Below are positions 31,908-45,920 of a stretch of 64,000 bases of DNA, one piece after another. The DNA comes from Odiellus spinosus. Its lineage: Eukaryota > Arthropoda > Arachnida > Opiliones > Phalangiidae. The DNA lies in the NCBI GenBank assembly GCA_963920705.1, contig OY987231.1:21367024-21431023 (forward strand), given 5' to 3'. The number at the start of each line of letters is the position of its first letter. The stretch's first letter is position 1. A program made the translations under genes and the position numbers. The notes beneath the pieces were generated by a model. It ran no database searches. It was not told the DNA's origin and saw only the letters and a program-made list of their open reading frames with translations.

Positions 31908-34592
31908 CTATTAGTAGAGTGGTCACAAAGAGCTTCAGACTTGGGAAAGGCAAGAGACTATAATGTCTAGAGACATATTCAGCAACAGGTGAACAGGCAA
32001 GGGACTTGGGGAAAAATGACCATCGATATTAAAAATTAAATATTAACGAGTCGCAACTCTATTAACTATTTGTATTGCTGGCAATACAATGTGTACCGAT
32101 ATTTTCAATACTTTCTCTCTGTGGCGAGTGGGCGAGTCTTTTTTCCTTTGGTATAACCACAAGTGTATCATCCTTCAAGTTTATACTGTGGGTGACAATG
32201 AAGTGAGTCCGATTTTCTCAGTCCATGGTTTCACCCTAAATTTTCCGAAATTCGTACAGACAATTCGACGCAATATTAGTGCCGCCTACTTAGTTCCAAT
32301 CTCAACCGCTAGAGGGCCATTTCGAATTCCGTATCTCGACCGTTTAGAGGTTTTGCATTTTTTTTCTCTCTCCTCGGGCGAAAGTTCTGACGACAAAACT
32401 TACAGAACCATGTATCGTAATATGCCTTGCTGTAAACTTGAAGCGTGATTTACCTGTGGTATAACGCGAGATAATCAAAGCCTTATCGAATTACAATCTC
32501 GGGGCGCAAAACTTTATATTTATCTTTGGTGACATTATCCTTTAAGTAACGAAAATTGTGGGCGGCAAAGTAGAGCCGAGAAGGATCTCGAATCTCTCAA
32601 AAGTATTCACTTTTCCACTCGATTGGAGCGTGCTCCAATTTAAAAACCATATAGGACGAGTAAAAGGAGTACTTATAAGGCGAAAATATCCCTTTCCAAG
32701 TCTAGAACTTTCATCTTCCCCTAGTGGAGAATTTCGCGAAATCGAGTCTCTCCATTACTGGGAAAGAGAGAGCTGGGAAAAGAGTTTTAGAAAGCTTTGT
32801 CGAAGGAAACGAGAGACTTTAATGAGGAGCTCTTTTAATAGCCCTTCCCTTGTCTAATATACGTTGGCTACCACCTATCCTAGTGTCGCGCGAACCAAGT
32901 TTCGATCGCCACGAACCATTCCCCTTTTCCTCCCAGCTATCCGATGGCCAATTCGTAAACGGAGACATTGGAGAAGGAAAAAGCTCATTTATAGCTCGGA
33001 TTATAAAGCTGGAAACCCGACCTACACACCAGAACCCGGTCCGTTTCCTTCCGTTAAATTTTCCAAAATCCGTTACGGAGTCCCGTTCTCACTCGGTCAT
33101 TAAAAGATTAGGACGCGGCTATAGATGTACGGTATACGTGTGGCCGAACAAACTTCCAGCGGTACATTTTAAATTACACCGTTTACCCCATTTTAAAACG
33201 CGTGGAAACGGATTAACAAGCCGAAAGAAATGAGCTTTAATTATAAGTTCTAAATTAGTATACGCCAAAAATCGTGTTCATGGATTGCAATTAAAATATA
33301 CGAGTCTTGCAGAAGGCTATAAAAAATAAGCCTTTAGGGGAAGATTGTTAACTCAATGAAACATCAATGTCGCGTCTTGATGAGCGAAAAAACTAACAAC
33401 AAATTCATTTAAAATGAATGGTTACATCCCACAAAAATACTATTATTTCATTTCGCCAGAAAACCACATTCTAATCTCCAAATTTTACCCATTTGATGAC
33501 ATTATAGTATTGTCACTAGGCAAATGTTTTTAATACAATCATCGAGACATTGATTTTGAATTTTCACGATTCAGTTTTGTCGAGGTAAAATGATCGTTAA
33601 TTTTCTCAACCTCTTGGTGGTCGTTTTCTATGGAAAGTAACTTATATACGAGGGGAAAATATACATTTCACAAGTGTCCCTCGCGCTATGAAATAGTTAT
33701 ACTCCCAGTTTAAAAACTATTGAAGTTAGCGTATTGAGAGTGCATGATACTAAAAATCATAGGAAACATTTGTCTGGTATATATATAACGACTATTTTCG
33801 AGATAGCAATGCCAAGACCTCATACAAGTACGCGTGAACGATAAAATGTAACGTAAGCATTTGGTGCCATGATGTAATACTTCTGACAAAGATCGTTTGT
33901 TCCAACTTTATAACGTCATTGAATTGTTTTAAAATACTTTTGCCAACAATTCCAACACTGAACCTTGAAGTATTACATCTTCCCGAATATATTATAATAC
34001 AATAGGCGCAGTTAGGCCTTTGTCAATTTTACATTCTGAAAAAATAACTTCATGGCGCCAGAATAGCCTTTTTTTCGATGTAATCTCGTTCTACGTGATT
34101 TCCAAACAACGTACATGTTCACCCTGGAGGGTTTAGCGAATCGAAACAAACAAAACTTCGTGAAAATGTACTAAACCCCACTTAAAAGTAGCCGAAATTC
34201 TTGAGTTATATAAATTTTAATCATGATTTAAATAAGAGACTCCTTCATGCAGCTCAGGGAATCTCGTATAACTTTGGCAAAGAGTATACTGTAAAAGTGT
34301 TTATTCTTCGTTAGATTTCCAAATGGAAATTTCTAATTCCCGAGAGTTTGATTTGTCACGCGGCTCTTTTAAAAACGGATCGCGTCTTATCGCTTCGGCA
34401 TCCAAACACGAACGTCGCCCCTCAATCTATTCGTTCCAAGCCAGATACGCAACAGTGATACAAATACTCGTTGCTCGAGTTACGCTTTAAAGTGATAATT
34501 ACACTATCGCTTTCGGAATTTGTTAAATCTCCCCAAAAACCAGCTTAAAACTGTTAGGTCATTAACCAAAAATTACTAATAATAAGTAGAAG
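31908..34592. other. spacer with unrecognised open frames
   Basis: Three consecutive + strand open frames (32089-32448, 32558-32857, 32850-33233; 99-127 codons) occupy a slightly GC-richer stretch. They have no recognised motif, are not joined by clear splice sites, and their codon use looks random. Non-coding is more likely. Confidence 0.4.
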
Positions 34593-34930
34593 CAGAAGCC
34601 GATGAAACCCTCCTTTGAAGTCTATTACTCCCGGGGTCTTGTCTACCCCTCTCTGTATGGGTTATTCTCAAAAGACGCGATTCGTACGCCTCCTAACGGT
34701 AGATGTTTTCGGAGCGGGAGTTCGTCGAGCGAATATCTCTAGCAGCCTCGGAGTTCGTCCAAAAAACGTCGTCGTTTGTGGAGAGAGAGAATTTCCAATT
34801 TTCCGTAGACAGGGGGGATGAAGTAGGACCACTTCTAACTCGTAAAATTGGGAATTTTACCCATACAGAGAGGAGCGCTATATGGAACATTGGAGTAGTA
34901 GACTTCAAAGGAGGGTTTCATCGGCTTCTG
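34593..34930. mobile_element. MITE family A, copy A7
   Basis: 338 bp, complete, with TSD GTAGAAG (34586-34592, 34931-34937). No nearby gene. Confidence 0.9.
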
Positions 34931-35727
34931 GTAGAAGTGAATATCTACATCGGCTTTTTATAAATAATGGATTGTTTTTTACATAATTAAGGCGCGTTCA
35001 TCATTAAATATTTTTGGGTCTACGCGGTTCGCATCATCATCCGATGTTTCAGTCACTGGGAGGTGAGCCAATTGGCGAAGTTAAATTGATTACCGCACGA
35101 GAAATGGAACGTTCAACTGAGCTTCACTCTACAATAATTCTCACCAGGAATTTTCTCAGCTTTAAATTATTATTATAACTGAATTAGAAATGGTGCAACT
35201 AACCCATTAATCTCATTTAAATAAATCGCGATGGCGTATAAGCGTTGCTTATTCCGGGTGAAATCAACGACGGCTTAAAGCTTTTCCCCCCTACTCTTTC
35301 CCTCGTCCTTTCACTATAAGTTCGACTATGTACAAGGGCGGCGGAACACGGAGAAAAGGTGACAGGCATATACAGAGAGGACATCTCGATTTTCCCGGCT
35401 CGGTTCCTCGAGGGATACGAGCCTTTCGTTAGCTCAGTTCAGTGTTGCTTCGAATCGCTTCGGGCTAAAACGATACTGTCTCTGACCATTCGTACTCGGC
35501 CGAATATATAAAGACTGAATTCGGCTCGTTTAGGGATTGAACCTAATATTTGAGAAGACACACTGAGAGACTGAATAAATGAATTATATAAACCCTGGGA
35601 CTGCACGGTTTGGCCTTAATGAAGAGGCAATTCCCGATATGTCTCAAAAGTTCTCGGATTTTAAAATGTATAATGAATACGTTGACGGCTTTACTAAATC
35701 GGCTCACAGTCCTTGTATTTTCATTGT

Positions 35728-35753
<26 letters not shown>
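35728..35753 (+). repeat. (CT)n microsatellite
   Basis: About 13 CT units. Confidence 0.95.
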
Positions 35754-35758
<5 letters not shown>

Positions 35759-36003
35759 GAACGCTTCAATACCCTTCTGCCGCTGACATATTTATAATTC
35801 GTTTTTTAAATACTCTAAATAAATTTGAATTAACGATATAAGATACGGTAAAGGTCAAAGGGCAAACCTTCGATTAATTTTTTTAAGTTAAATGAATTGC
35901 GAAATGATATTGGATTTTGAAATGATTGAATTTGTGATATTATTGTTCTAGAATTTTAAATTTACATTTTTTTTGCACATTTATGTATTTGGCTATTACT
36001 GTT

Positions 36004-36445
36004 CCCCGAGTTTTCCCTTTACCTATTGGCAAAATTTACCTATCACCAGACTTTTCCCTAACCTATTGGCATAATTTATAAATTAACAGATTTCTCTCTA
36101 TATCTATTAGAAATATTTACCCATGTACAGACTTTTTCCAAACCTATATTGGCAAAATTTACAAATTATCAGACTTTCCCCCATCTTATTTGCAAAATTT
36201 ACGAATTAGCCGACTTTTCCCTAACCAAATGGCAACATTTACCAAATTACCGGACTTTTCCCTAATATACTGGCAAAATTGCATGGCAAATGACTTCCCC
36301 TAACCCTTTCAAATTATCAGTTTTTTGCAAAACCTATTCGCACAACTTTCAAATCCCCAGTCGTCTTCCTAATCTATTGGCACAAGTTTCACATCCCCAG
36401 ACTTTTCCTTAACCTATTGGCATAATTTAAAAAAATTCCGGACCT
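36004..36445 (+). repeat. degenerate minisatellite
   Basis: About ten diverged units of roughly 40-47 bp around CAGACTTTTCCCTAACC, then TATTGGCAAAATTTAC. AT-rich, non-coding. Confidence 0.7.
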
Positions 36446-37295
36446 CCCTCGATATATGGTTACCTCGCAACATATCCAAAGTAGATATCAAAATATAAAC
36501 ATCAAATTTAACTTTAATAATAAAAATTTCTCGGGTTTCTTAACCTTCTTTAATATTACGATTGGAAAATTGGTGAGAGCTTTAAACGGGTCGTATACCC
36601 GTGTTGAAATATACGGAGTTATTGGATGGCACTGTCCCTCGGGGATTAGCGTTCGAGAGAAAGGCGAAGTTTAATGAAAGGTCCTGAATATTAAGATCGA
36701 GTTAGAACTCCGTATAGTTTCGCTTTTATCTAAAATACGCACTCAAATGACTTTCGCGTCCCTCGCCACTGTCGAACCGCGATATTATTCAACGCTCTTT
36801 AGAATTAAAATATTCCGAGCTTTGACTTCAAAGATTCCAAATGCCATCTTTATTCTTTTCTCGTTATAATTTGCTTGCAAAGTTTAAAGACCAAAGAGCG
36901 CAAGCGATTTCAACTTTGTCGCGAAACAGATTCGAATCCCATAATTCAAAAACAATGACCAAGGGGTCTTGTGTCTCTTATACCAAGCGAGATAAAGGGA
37001 CTTTTCTTAAGCCTAATGGAAATTTAATAATCTAACTTTTGTCTCGGATAAATCGAGAATGCTAAATAGTTTTGCGAAATTAAAAGAATGGTTATTAGCA
37101 TCGAATTTTCCAAGAAAGAGTGTATTTCGAGTATTCGTAACGTTTACCGTTTTGGTCGTAAAGAAAGCGCGGAAAAATTATGCAAATATTTTCCAATAAA
37201 AATGATATTAAAATTCCCGAAAATCTAATATTTGTTTACATAAATGTTACAGTCCGTGTTTTATTCTCTACTTTAAATAAAGTATTGCATAAAAT

Positions 37296-37728
37296 CAAGA
37301 ATTCATGCAGGTTCCATAAGAATATGGGAGGGCCGCGATTCAATAACCATCCTCCCAAACTTTGTAGCAAAAGTTCGTCCGCTTCGAATCGATTTTTCAA
37401 GTAAATCGCTCTTGACATCTATTAACCCGCGCCACTAACGACCTTGACATAATATTTTGGGTAATAAAAATGGAGCCGACCGAAAAAAAGATATAAGCGT
37501 ACAAATGTTGCGAAAATTGCGGACGATCTTGACATCTATTATTAACCCGCGCCACTAACGACCTTGACATAATATTTTGGGTAATAAAAATGGAGCCGAC
37601 CGAAAAAAGATCTAAGCGTACAAATGTTGCGAAAATTGCGGACGAACTTTTGTTACAAAGTTTGGAAGGATGGTAACAGAGGCTAAAGCTATGCTCCCAT
37701 ATTCTTATGGAACCTGAATGGATTCTTG
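37296..37728. mobile_element. MITE family F, copy F2
   Basis: 433 bp, TSD ATAAAAT (37289-37295, 37729-37735). Longer than F1 because of an internal tandem duplication of about 117 bp (units begin CTTGACATCTATTA at 37411 and 37528). Confidence 0.9.
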
Positions 37729-38740
37729 ATAAAATGAGTTTAATTGTTGTTATGATTATTTTATTGGGAAGATAATTTGAACAAGGACTAGTGAAATCTA
37801 TCAACCTCTAATAAGAAGCCACTTATCTATTATAAATATGTAAATATATATGGGCCAGATTTGGTCCAAAAGGGCCTCCTCAAGGTTATTAATTTAGGGG
37901 CCCGTATTTGCAAAAACATTGCCCCCCCCTCTCATATATATATACGCCACTAGGTATTGGTGAGTTTGAATAAATTCATGGACTGTAGGCGAAAAAACGC
38001 CAAATAATTGGTAAATTTTTAAACCATAAGTTAATTATAATCTTAGGAAGATTATTATCAACTTATGATATCATATATAATACTGAACGTGGCTCGGTTT
38101 ACTACGTCACGCTTCTATTCTATCAAACAATTGGTTTTAATACAGCGTACGTAAAATAATATTACATCACATTCACATCACGTTGTTGTTTAAAACAAGC
38201 TTGAACAAAATTTCATATCATTATTCTTTATTCAAAATGTTGCGTAACGATATCGAGTGACTACAATGAGTTTCAAACTCAGGACGGGTGAACGACCTAA
38301 ATTCCTACTTGAAAACAAGTTTTTGTATCGGTATATATATATACCTTCCACGCTTTAAGCTAAAACTATTTTAATCCTTACGAGGTTTAACATTGTGTAT
38401 CAATCCGACTCTGTTTTCGTTACTTTGTAAATCCATTTTGAAGAAGAGAATTTCATCGCGTGTATATTTAAAACCTGGTATTCTTTATAGTTACGATAAC
38501 GACCCACCATTTTCTTTAACGATACTTTTTTTGGTAAAGGTTTTTTTTCTTGGTTTTTTTATTATTTTTGGGTTGTCTATATAGGGTCCCCGAATTCTTA
38601 GTCTATGTATATACAGATTGCCTTAGTCGCCAGAATTTCCCGAAAAGTATATCGGCTGCAGTGGCGCGAACGCTATTTCCGTTCCGTAGCCATCTTTAGC
38701 GCTCTATAAGAGAACTCCATCGCTTTTCGCTTCGAAGCCT

Positions 38741-38760
38741 TTCTCTCTCTCTCTCTCTCT
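38741..38760 (+). repeat. (CT)n microsatellite
   Basis: About ten CT units; shortly after comes (GATGAG)n at about 38813-38836. Confidence 0.9.
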
Positions 38761-39555
38761 TCCGACGCGCCTCGTTTACTTCATCCCATTTCCACGCGTT
38801 TTGTACGGAAAGATGAGGATGAGGATGAGGATGAGGTTGGAGGAAAACGAGAGAGTAAGAAAAAAAGTCATCGGAAAAGTTCTTTCTATTGAGGATAACG
38901 CTTTTCTTATTGCTCGAACCATTGACTTTAACGCGGCGTCGATGGACGCCCTTTAGACTCGTGAATCTTATTTTATCGTCGTCAGATACAAAAAAAACCT
39001 TACGAAATCTATTATTGGGAAATTTTCGATAGATTTTTAAAAGGGGAAAAATGTATTTTTGCGGCCATACGATGTTTTCGATTGGGTCAAGAAAGAAAGG
39101 ATGGTTGCAATAAGACTTGGCAAGGACTACTTTTCTTCATACTAGGTTTAATATTTGGTATCAGTCCGCCATAGTTTTTACCATTTTGTCAATGATTCCT
39201 TAACAGATATATATCGTCATTAATCTGTCATCGTAAATGAAAAACGAGGAGATTGGGAGATTTGAGACAAGATATATGAAACTTGTTTTTCTTACTTTTT
39301 TTCGTTAAGGCTTGATTTTTATTTTGTATTGGAGTTGGAATAAGGGCATCTATTAAATATTGATTCGCCTTTAAAATGTTTGTACGAGAGAGATTATTTA
39401 TTTTAGATTTGAATTAGGATTTTATCAAATCACTTTCATGAGTGGATTTATATTTTGTTTAAATCTAATTTCTAATATATAACTTTAAAGGTTAGCTAAC
39501 CCTCTTCTATGAGAGGTGGGTATGGCAGTTCTGGGCTCTACGGCGGTCTCGTTAG

Positions 39556-39577
39556 TTTTTTTTTTTTTTTTTTTTTT
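39556..39577 (+). repeat. poly(T) tract
   Basis: 22 T in a row. It could be the poly(A) tail of a reverse-strand retrocopy, but no element was recognised beside it. Confidence 0.8.
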
Positions 39578-40596
39578 GTCCTCTCTCGTCAACAACGTCA
39601 TCAAAAAGTAAATTCGAGAGAGACAATAGAAAACGTATCACGTTTTGATAGACGTTGAGGGGTGGGCTACTCCCTTGTCTATGACAAGGCAATATGTTGA
39701 TCATTCCATCAAAATTATATAAGAATTTCTGGCTATATATATTAAGTACTAAAATAGTACATAAATATTTGGGAGAATGCCTAATGACTGTATTAAATAA
39801 ACATAAGCCGAGCGTATAAACGCCAAATTTTAATTGAATTTTTGAAGGCTATACGTAAAATTGAAAATCTAACTTCTAAATATTAGACGAGATTCGGAGC
39901 GCCCTTAGGTTTAGAACGTTCAAATAAACAGAGAGCTGTCTAATGTCGTATTCTCGGCCTTAGGCTCTTGTTGGTGCCGCGTCTGAACACGCGAAAGGGC
40001 CAGAAACTCATCGAAATCCGCCGATCGATTCTCACGACTTGACTTGGAAGACGACTTGACTAGCTACCGGTACTGATTAATTATTTATTTTTAAACCCTC
40101 AAGTATCTTATACGTATAATCCGACGGAACCTCCAGAGTATATAGTATTCGCGAAATTTGAATAATTAAATTTCGCCCATCTGAAATGTCCGATATCAAT
40201 TATATCGCAAATCCTCTGTCAGCTTACAAAATTACATTGAGTTCCTTGTCAAGGGGCTTATTGTCGCGCGTGCGCCTCGAACCTTACTAGAATTGCACCT
40301 CTTTTAATGTGTATTCCTTTAAACTATAGCCGTGACATCGGGCTTAAATTTTGTCACTACCTATGCCTTTTTTCAGATTCGCTCGATAAGCAGGTGGGTT
40401 ACCATACGCGGATTTGAACGATTTTTGGCAATTTATTTCGGATTATTTTCCAATTTATTCTAAACATAGGGCGGATTTGTTATCGAGCTTTTGGAGCTTG
40501 ATTTCCAATATAAGCGCAAATAAAAGGAGGAAATAGATATCTCACAGCCATTTTAGGGAGACGAAACTTTGAAGATTTTTTTCGCGCCTTTTTCGT

Positions 40597-40711
40597 GGCG
40601 GGAAACCGCGGATGAACAAACGTAAAATAGAACGCTAGGCTTAGACAATAGTAAAAACAGCGTGAAACCCTCTGGAGTGCGATTTCGTGTATTCATCCGC
40701 GGTTTCCCGCC
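40597..40711. repeat. 20-bp perfect inverted repeat with E2F-like sites
   Basis: Arms GGCGGGAAACCGCGGATGAA (40597-40616) and its exact complement (40692-40711), 75 bp apart. Each arm contains the E2F consensus TTTCCCGCC. No TSD visible. Could be a small fold-back element or a paired regulatory site. Confidence 0.6.
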
Positions 40712-43700
40712 AAAATTAAGCTAAAGTCGTAATTTTAAGAGGCGAACTTAAGACCTGGAAATAATGTAGGGCTCTTTGTTGTAGATGAGTTCCATTGCTA
40801 AAATCGACCCTGGAATTCTTTACAAAGCTCGTTAACGGTCTCAAACCTTATTAACAGCCCCTCTTCAGGCTAATTTAATGTTCAAATAAAAAGTTTTTAA
40901 ACTTTTTGATAGCTTTCTTTAAACAATATAATAGGAAGTATCTCAATCTATATCCCACCCTCAAAACCAGTATCTAGAGATCCAAATGAATTATATATAG
41001 CCATAACACGGCGATCCTGGCGCGGCAAAAGCCTCTTTTTCTATCGCCTGGGGGGATTAACGCTTGGCCTTTCTATAACACCGACTATAAGTCTGGATTC
41101 TTTTACCGCCTTCGTCCGGGCAAGACCTCTCCTCTACCCACGTCCCAACACCCTCATTTAAATATTGACTATGAAGCTAGAGAGCAAACAGTCTCTCCGA
41201 ATTCGAGGAGACACGCGTGAGAGTGTATATATAAGCCTGCCTGGTTGTTCCAAGTTTACGAGTCAAAATCTTCTTTTAGATTTCAGCGAACGCGAAACTA
41301 CGACACCGACTGTATCGTTGAAACGAATTAATAGACGTTAACTGTAGCCTGATTTTGATAAACCGCTGACTACTCAATGTGAACTCCGTATTAAGAGAGA
41401 GAGAGATGTAAAAGGGGGATGGCGGCTCAAGGCTGGATAGGAATATTTAATGTTCCGAGTAATTCCCTCCAACACCTCAGGGAAATCCCTTAATCAAGGG
41501 ACGGCGGATGATTGTTCGCCTCTGTCGTCTATACGACTATAACGGAGATCTCGTACGTTTTAGACTTGGAAATTCCATTCCGAGATATATCCCTTATACG
41601 ACCTCGAAAATGCCTAAAAGCGCGCTTTAGGAAAATGGAAAACCTGTAACTTTTACATTATAGTTCTAAGACTCTTGATCTTACGAGTTGATGGCCCAAT
41701 TTTCACGTTCGCGTTGTACGTACAATTTCGAATTATTATTAAAATCACTGTTTTCAGCTTCTAAAAATGGTTGTAAATTTTAAACCCGAGTGGTTCCCTT
41801 ACCTTCGAGTCAGCAAATACTAAAACCATAATCATTTGTTTAATAAAGCGACCCATCTTATAATTTTTCTTAAATCATATTTTTAGCTTTTCAGACTATA
41901 TTGAAGATTTGACATTTTATCCAAATTATAGGGGTTCAAACTGGAGTCGCCCAGGGGAAAGGTTCAAAATTGAGGAGTCTACATTTGTTTGACTGAGTTA
42001 AGTACTTTCACGAGAGAGACTGTGCGAAATGAACTATTGGTTATATATTGATCAGACGATTATTTGGTTTACAAGAGAATGTCATTTTAAGTAACACTAG
42101 CTTTTATAGCTGGTGATTTTTTTTATACTTTGATAATGACATTGATAGGATTTTAAAAGTCTAAATAACTCGTTCGCCTATATATTTTCAAATTGATGTA
42201 ACTGATACGAAAATCAAAATATTCACCAATATAACGATTGAAAATTTAAAATTATTTACCATAATCCAGCTAGGAGAAGACTTAACTAACGTTCGAAAAG
42301 TTTAACCCACGAATTTGTTTCTCATTATAGAAAGTATATAATCAGTAAGGGGATAATGTCGTTTATAATAAGATAGTTGCCTTGAATTTTTGGCTCCAAA
42401 TTCAGATTATATTAATTAAATTTGGTTATCAAATGTTCGAAGTAAAGTTAAATCTAAACAGACCATCGTATCTAGAGTAGGTTTTTAAATCATCTTTCTA
42501 CCAATGTTTAATTTCTAGGCAATATCAAAGACTCATGATTCAAGTACATAAGTACATGTAAATACAGCATTAACCTCTGGTCCGCTATTCGCTTCCTCTG
42601 AACTCTAAAAAAAACTAGGGCCCACTCTAGCGTTTCATTTTTCTCCTGAGGGTGATTTCCTAAAACTAAGCAATTTACTATTCTTTATTAAAAAGTTTCA
42701 CGAATCCTTATCAAGTATGCGAGGATGGGTTTAAAATAATGTTGCCCCATTGTACATAAATTAATTATTGGCAATATACTGACATTGGATAAAGCTTTGC
42801 CTTTGGCCTTTAGCTTTAGGTTAAGGGCGTTTTAAAGAAATTTCAAGTGTAAAAACAGAAAAAAAAAATCCACTTCATGTCTCGAGGTAAAAAAGGTTTA
42901 AACGTGATTAAACGGAAAGAATTTAAAGTAATTAACTGATAGGGCGAGATTAAACTGTTGGCTCTATAATAGCCACGTGATTATAGTAAATGGCGGTCAA
43001 TATATAGGCATATAATATATAGAGCATATAATTTTTTAAATTATAATGCTACACAAATTCGATTTAGTTTTCGCAAGAAATTGATAATAGGATCACTTTA
43101 AACTTTAGGAAAGAATATAGAGGTAACAAACCCTTTAAAGTTAATGAAATATTCAAACTTACGGGAAAGAACTTTGGATGAAAACCAAACGTGCCACCTT
43201 TTGGTTTTTGACGTAAATTTCCAGAGCAGAAGTCAGCGTGCTCTTTTATAATCCCCGAAGCTTGAAGTTTTAAAGCTCCTAAATCTTGAAGGGACTGGTG
43301 ATCCGAAACATCCGTCGGAAGTTAACAAAGTCACCTGTTAAATATATTTAAGCCGTTATAAATCTAACAAAATAACAAATACTTAGTTTAAACTGAAATC
43401 TTTACAGGAAAGGATATTCATAAATATTTAACGCCTGATAAAATAAGTTACATAATCCCATCCACACGTAATATAGTTTCGCAATAAATTTTATCCGCAT
43501 CCGTGACCGATCAACGTGGTGAATGGCGCTGGGATGGAGAAATATCGTGGGGAATTGGAAACTTTTCTCTCCCCACCTCCATCTGAGGGTAAGAAGGCAT
43601 TATGGATCGCTTATTAGCGCTATAGTTTCCACTTTCACCGCAAGGGGGGCCACCGATGCTCGCCCAAAATTATTATTCAGTCTGACCACGATGTTTTCCC

Positions 43701-45137
43701 GTATCCAATTAAAATGACAAGGATGAGTATCGTCGATCAATACTCGTACAGACTCCTTTTCATACACTCTTGGTTTCATCAAATAATTATTTCTCCGACG
43801 GAAAAAATGAAAAGATGATAATAAATCCAATAATAAAACTCGGTATCGAAATAAATGACTAATCTACGCGCGTAAGGCACTCGAAGCTGCTATAGTGAAC
43901 TTTCTTTTGTTCGCGGTACTTCGTTCCGCAATTAGATCTGATCATCGGATAAAACGCGAGTATACGCCCAGACAATCGAGTCCCATTTAGAAGGAAATGG
44001 CGAATATCTGTTGATTTAACTAGTTTTCGAAGCTCGGAAGCTCGGTTTCGCTAATGAACTAACGCGATTTGCCTTTTAAAAGGCAACGCTTGTCTCTCGC
44101 GAGACTCCTCATTAGGATCCAACGGGCGATGGATCGACGAGAAAAGCCGATTTCTCAACGGAGAGGAAAACGAAAAATCCCTAAACCTTTCCTTATCCCC
44201 ATTCTTATTTTGCCTTCAAAAATATATCTGGTTTCATCCCAATTAGTCGATTTTTGAAATCGGCTTTTCTGTAAGAATAGTTGACAATTGAAAGGGTCAA
44301 AGTTCGCGATCGTACGAGAATAAAATATACTAGATGTACAGCCGTATCTTTTTTAATTAAACAAAAGGAATGGAAATTTGGTTCTCGAGAATATACCTTC
44401 CGTTCCAATTATCCGGAAGAACTTTGTAAAACTAACGAAATCTAACGCGGATTTATACACGATGTTAAATTACGTACGAAATAAAAATAGTTTTTATATT
44501 TTTACACGAAATGTCCTTTACATAATTTGTCTCGACCTTCGAAAAGCTTCGTTTCCTCGTAAAATCTTGTTTTAACGCGGCAGATTTAGATGGTTCTAAG
44601 GTTGCACCCTCTACGACCAGGGGAATTCGTTTCTTAGTGGAAAGAGTAAGATATTTTAATTTCGTCGAGTCTGACTCCGCGGGGTCGAGGACCAATGAGA
44701 AAATTTCCCACCAAATTGGTTTTTCTCTTTTTGCACTTGAAATTCTTAACGAGTTTTCTAGTTTCGGTTTGTTTGCGCCAAAACAGAAAATTCCCTAGCC
44801 TCGAGGTTAGACTTATTAGCGTATACGACCTTATATGAGCTAAAGGTATAATATATATAAGAGGCTAGAGTTTCTCGGTTTTATCCGTTAAAATGTTCTC
44901 GTCCGGCTTTTGTTGACAGCACACGTTTCCACTAAATTTCCCCCGGACTTATTTTTAAAACGGAAATATTCAGAGCTGGGGCATTTTCTCTTTACCCAAT
45001 GTTTTCGCTCGTTCATTTGTGGTTGGACAAATTATGTCGCTTCAAAATCACAAAAATAAATATCTCTTGTTATACCCATTTCATATAAGAAATCAATACG
45101 CTTCAAGATATACATATTGTAAAGTAAAACATGGCCT
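40712..45137. other. long spacer without recognised gene
   Basis: Short open frames only (43523-43830, 44069-44695). No motif, no repeat family recognised. Confidence 0.45.
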
Positions 45138-45171
45138 TTAAAGGGAGAATGAAAGGCCGAAACAACCTATC
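45138..45171. mobile_element. TTAA-type element end next to E4
   Basis: TTAAAGGGAGAATGAAAGGC followed by CGAAACAACCTAT matches the inverse of the fragment at 20928-20963. It stops where element E4 starts, which suggests E4 inserted into it or the two recombined. Confidence 0.5.
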
Positions 45172-45335
45172 GGGGTTTGGACAAAATAATTTCTGTTTGT
45201 TTTATCTTTATTCATAATTTGAAATTATCCACGAGAAGTCTATGATAAATGCAACGTAATCCCGAATATTTAACTGATTATTATTTATCTGATTAACCAA
45301 ATATTTGTGGATAATCTTCTCCAAAATTCCACCTC
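45172..45335. mobile_element. MITE family E, copy E4
   Basis: About 164 bp, CGGGGTTTGGACAAAATAAT at the left and CTTCTCCAAAATTCCACCTC at the right. Abuts the TTAA-type end at 45138-45171. Confidence 0.65.
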
Positions 45336-45628
45336 TACGAGTGGATCGATTAACGGAGCTTGGCGATTACTTTTAAGATCGGATTAACTCGATCAGCACT
45401 AGACTGAAGAGCATTCGAACGCGAACGTAGCGAAGAAACAGACCAGAAAGAAATATTTTCGTATAGTCTGAACGCGGCCTAACAGCGTTATAAACCCCAC
45501 AAAATTGAAGCGTGATAAACTTGAAACCATATCGCGAAGAAACACATTATGCGCGTCTTGAACTCCCAGTAAACTCGCGGTTTACTCCGGCATCGCGAGG
45601 GAAAAAAAGAAAGTGGCTTCACTTCGTG

Positions 45629-45920
45629 CAAGAAGGATCAGACAAGGAGAGGAAAAGTGGGGACGGCGCGGTTCCTACTGCGTCGGCCTAAACTCCCACT
45701 CTGGGAGAACGGGGGTAGAGACGTTTCGTGGTAAATTTTTGTCACGTGGGTAAAACGGATCCTTTATCAGCTTCGTAGTAGTCGACGACGCTAGTGACCA
45801 CGTGACAACAGTTTACCTCGAGAATTTCCTATCCCCCCTTTCCACCCGAGTGGGAGGTTGGCTCTTCTCTCTCTAACTCAACGCAGCCCCACTTTTCCTC
45901 TCCTTGTCTGATCCTCCTTG
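45629..45920. mobile_element. MITE family B, copy B6
   Basis: 292 bp with TSD CTTCGTG (45622-45628, 45921-45927). Central part as in B1. Confidence 0.92.

Larger units (their letters stand above)
34931..37295. other. spacer with simple repeats
   Basis: Contains the CT microsatellite at 35728 and the minisatellite at 36004. No gene supported. Confidence 0.5.
37736..40596. other. spacer without recognised gene
   Basis: TA-rich microsatellite patches (37840, 37940, 38330), CT and T tracts, and two dispersed copies of the ATCAATCCGCC/GTTTAAC repeat (38386, 39146). No gene supported. Confidence 0.5.

Noticed and set aside
32089..33233. Possible gene made of three open frames
   Set aside because: No domain, no convincing splice pairing, no conserved motif; length is possible by chance in this composition.
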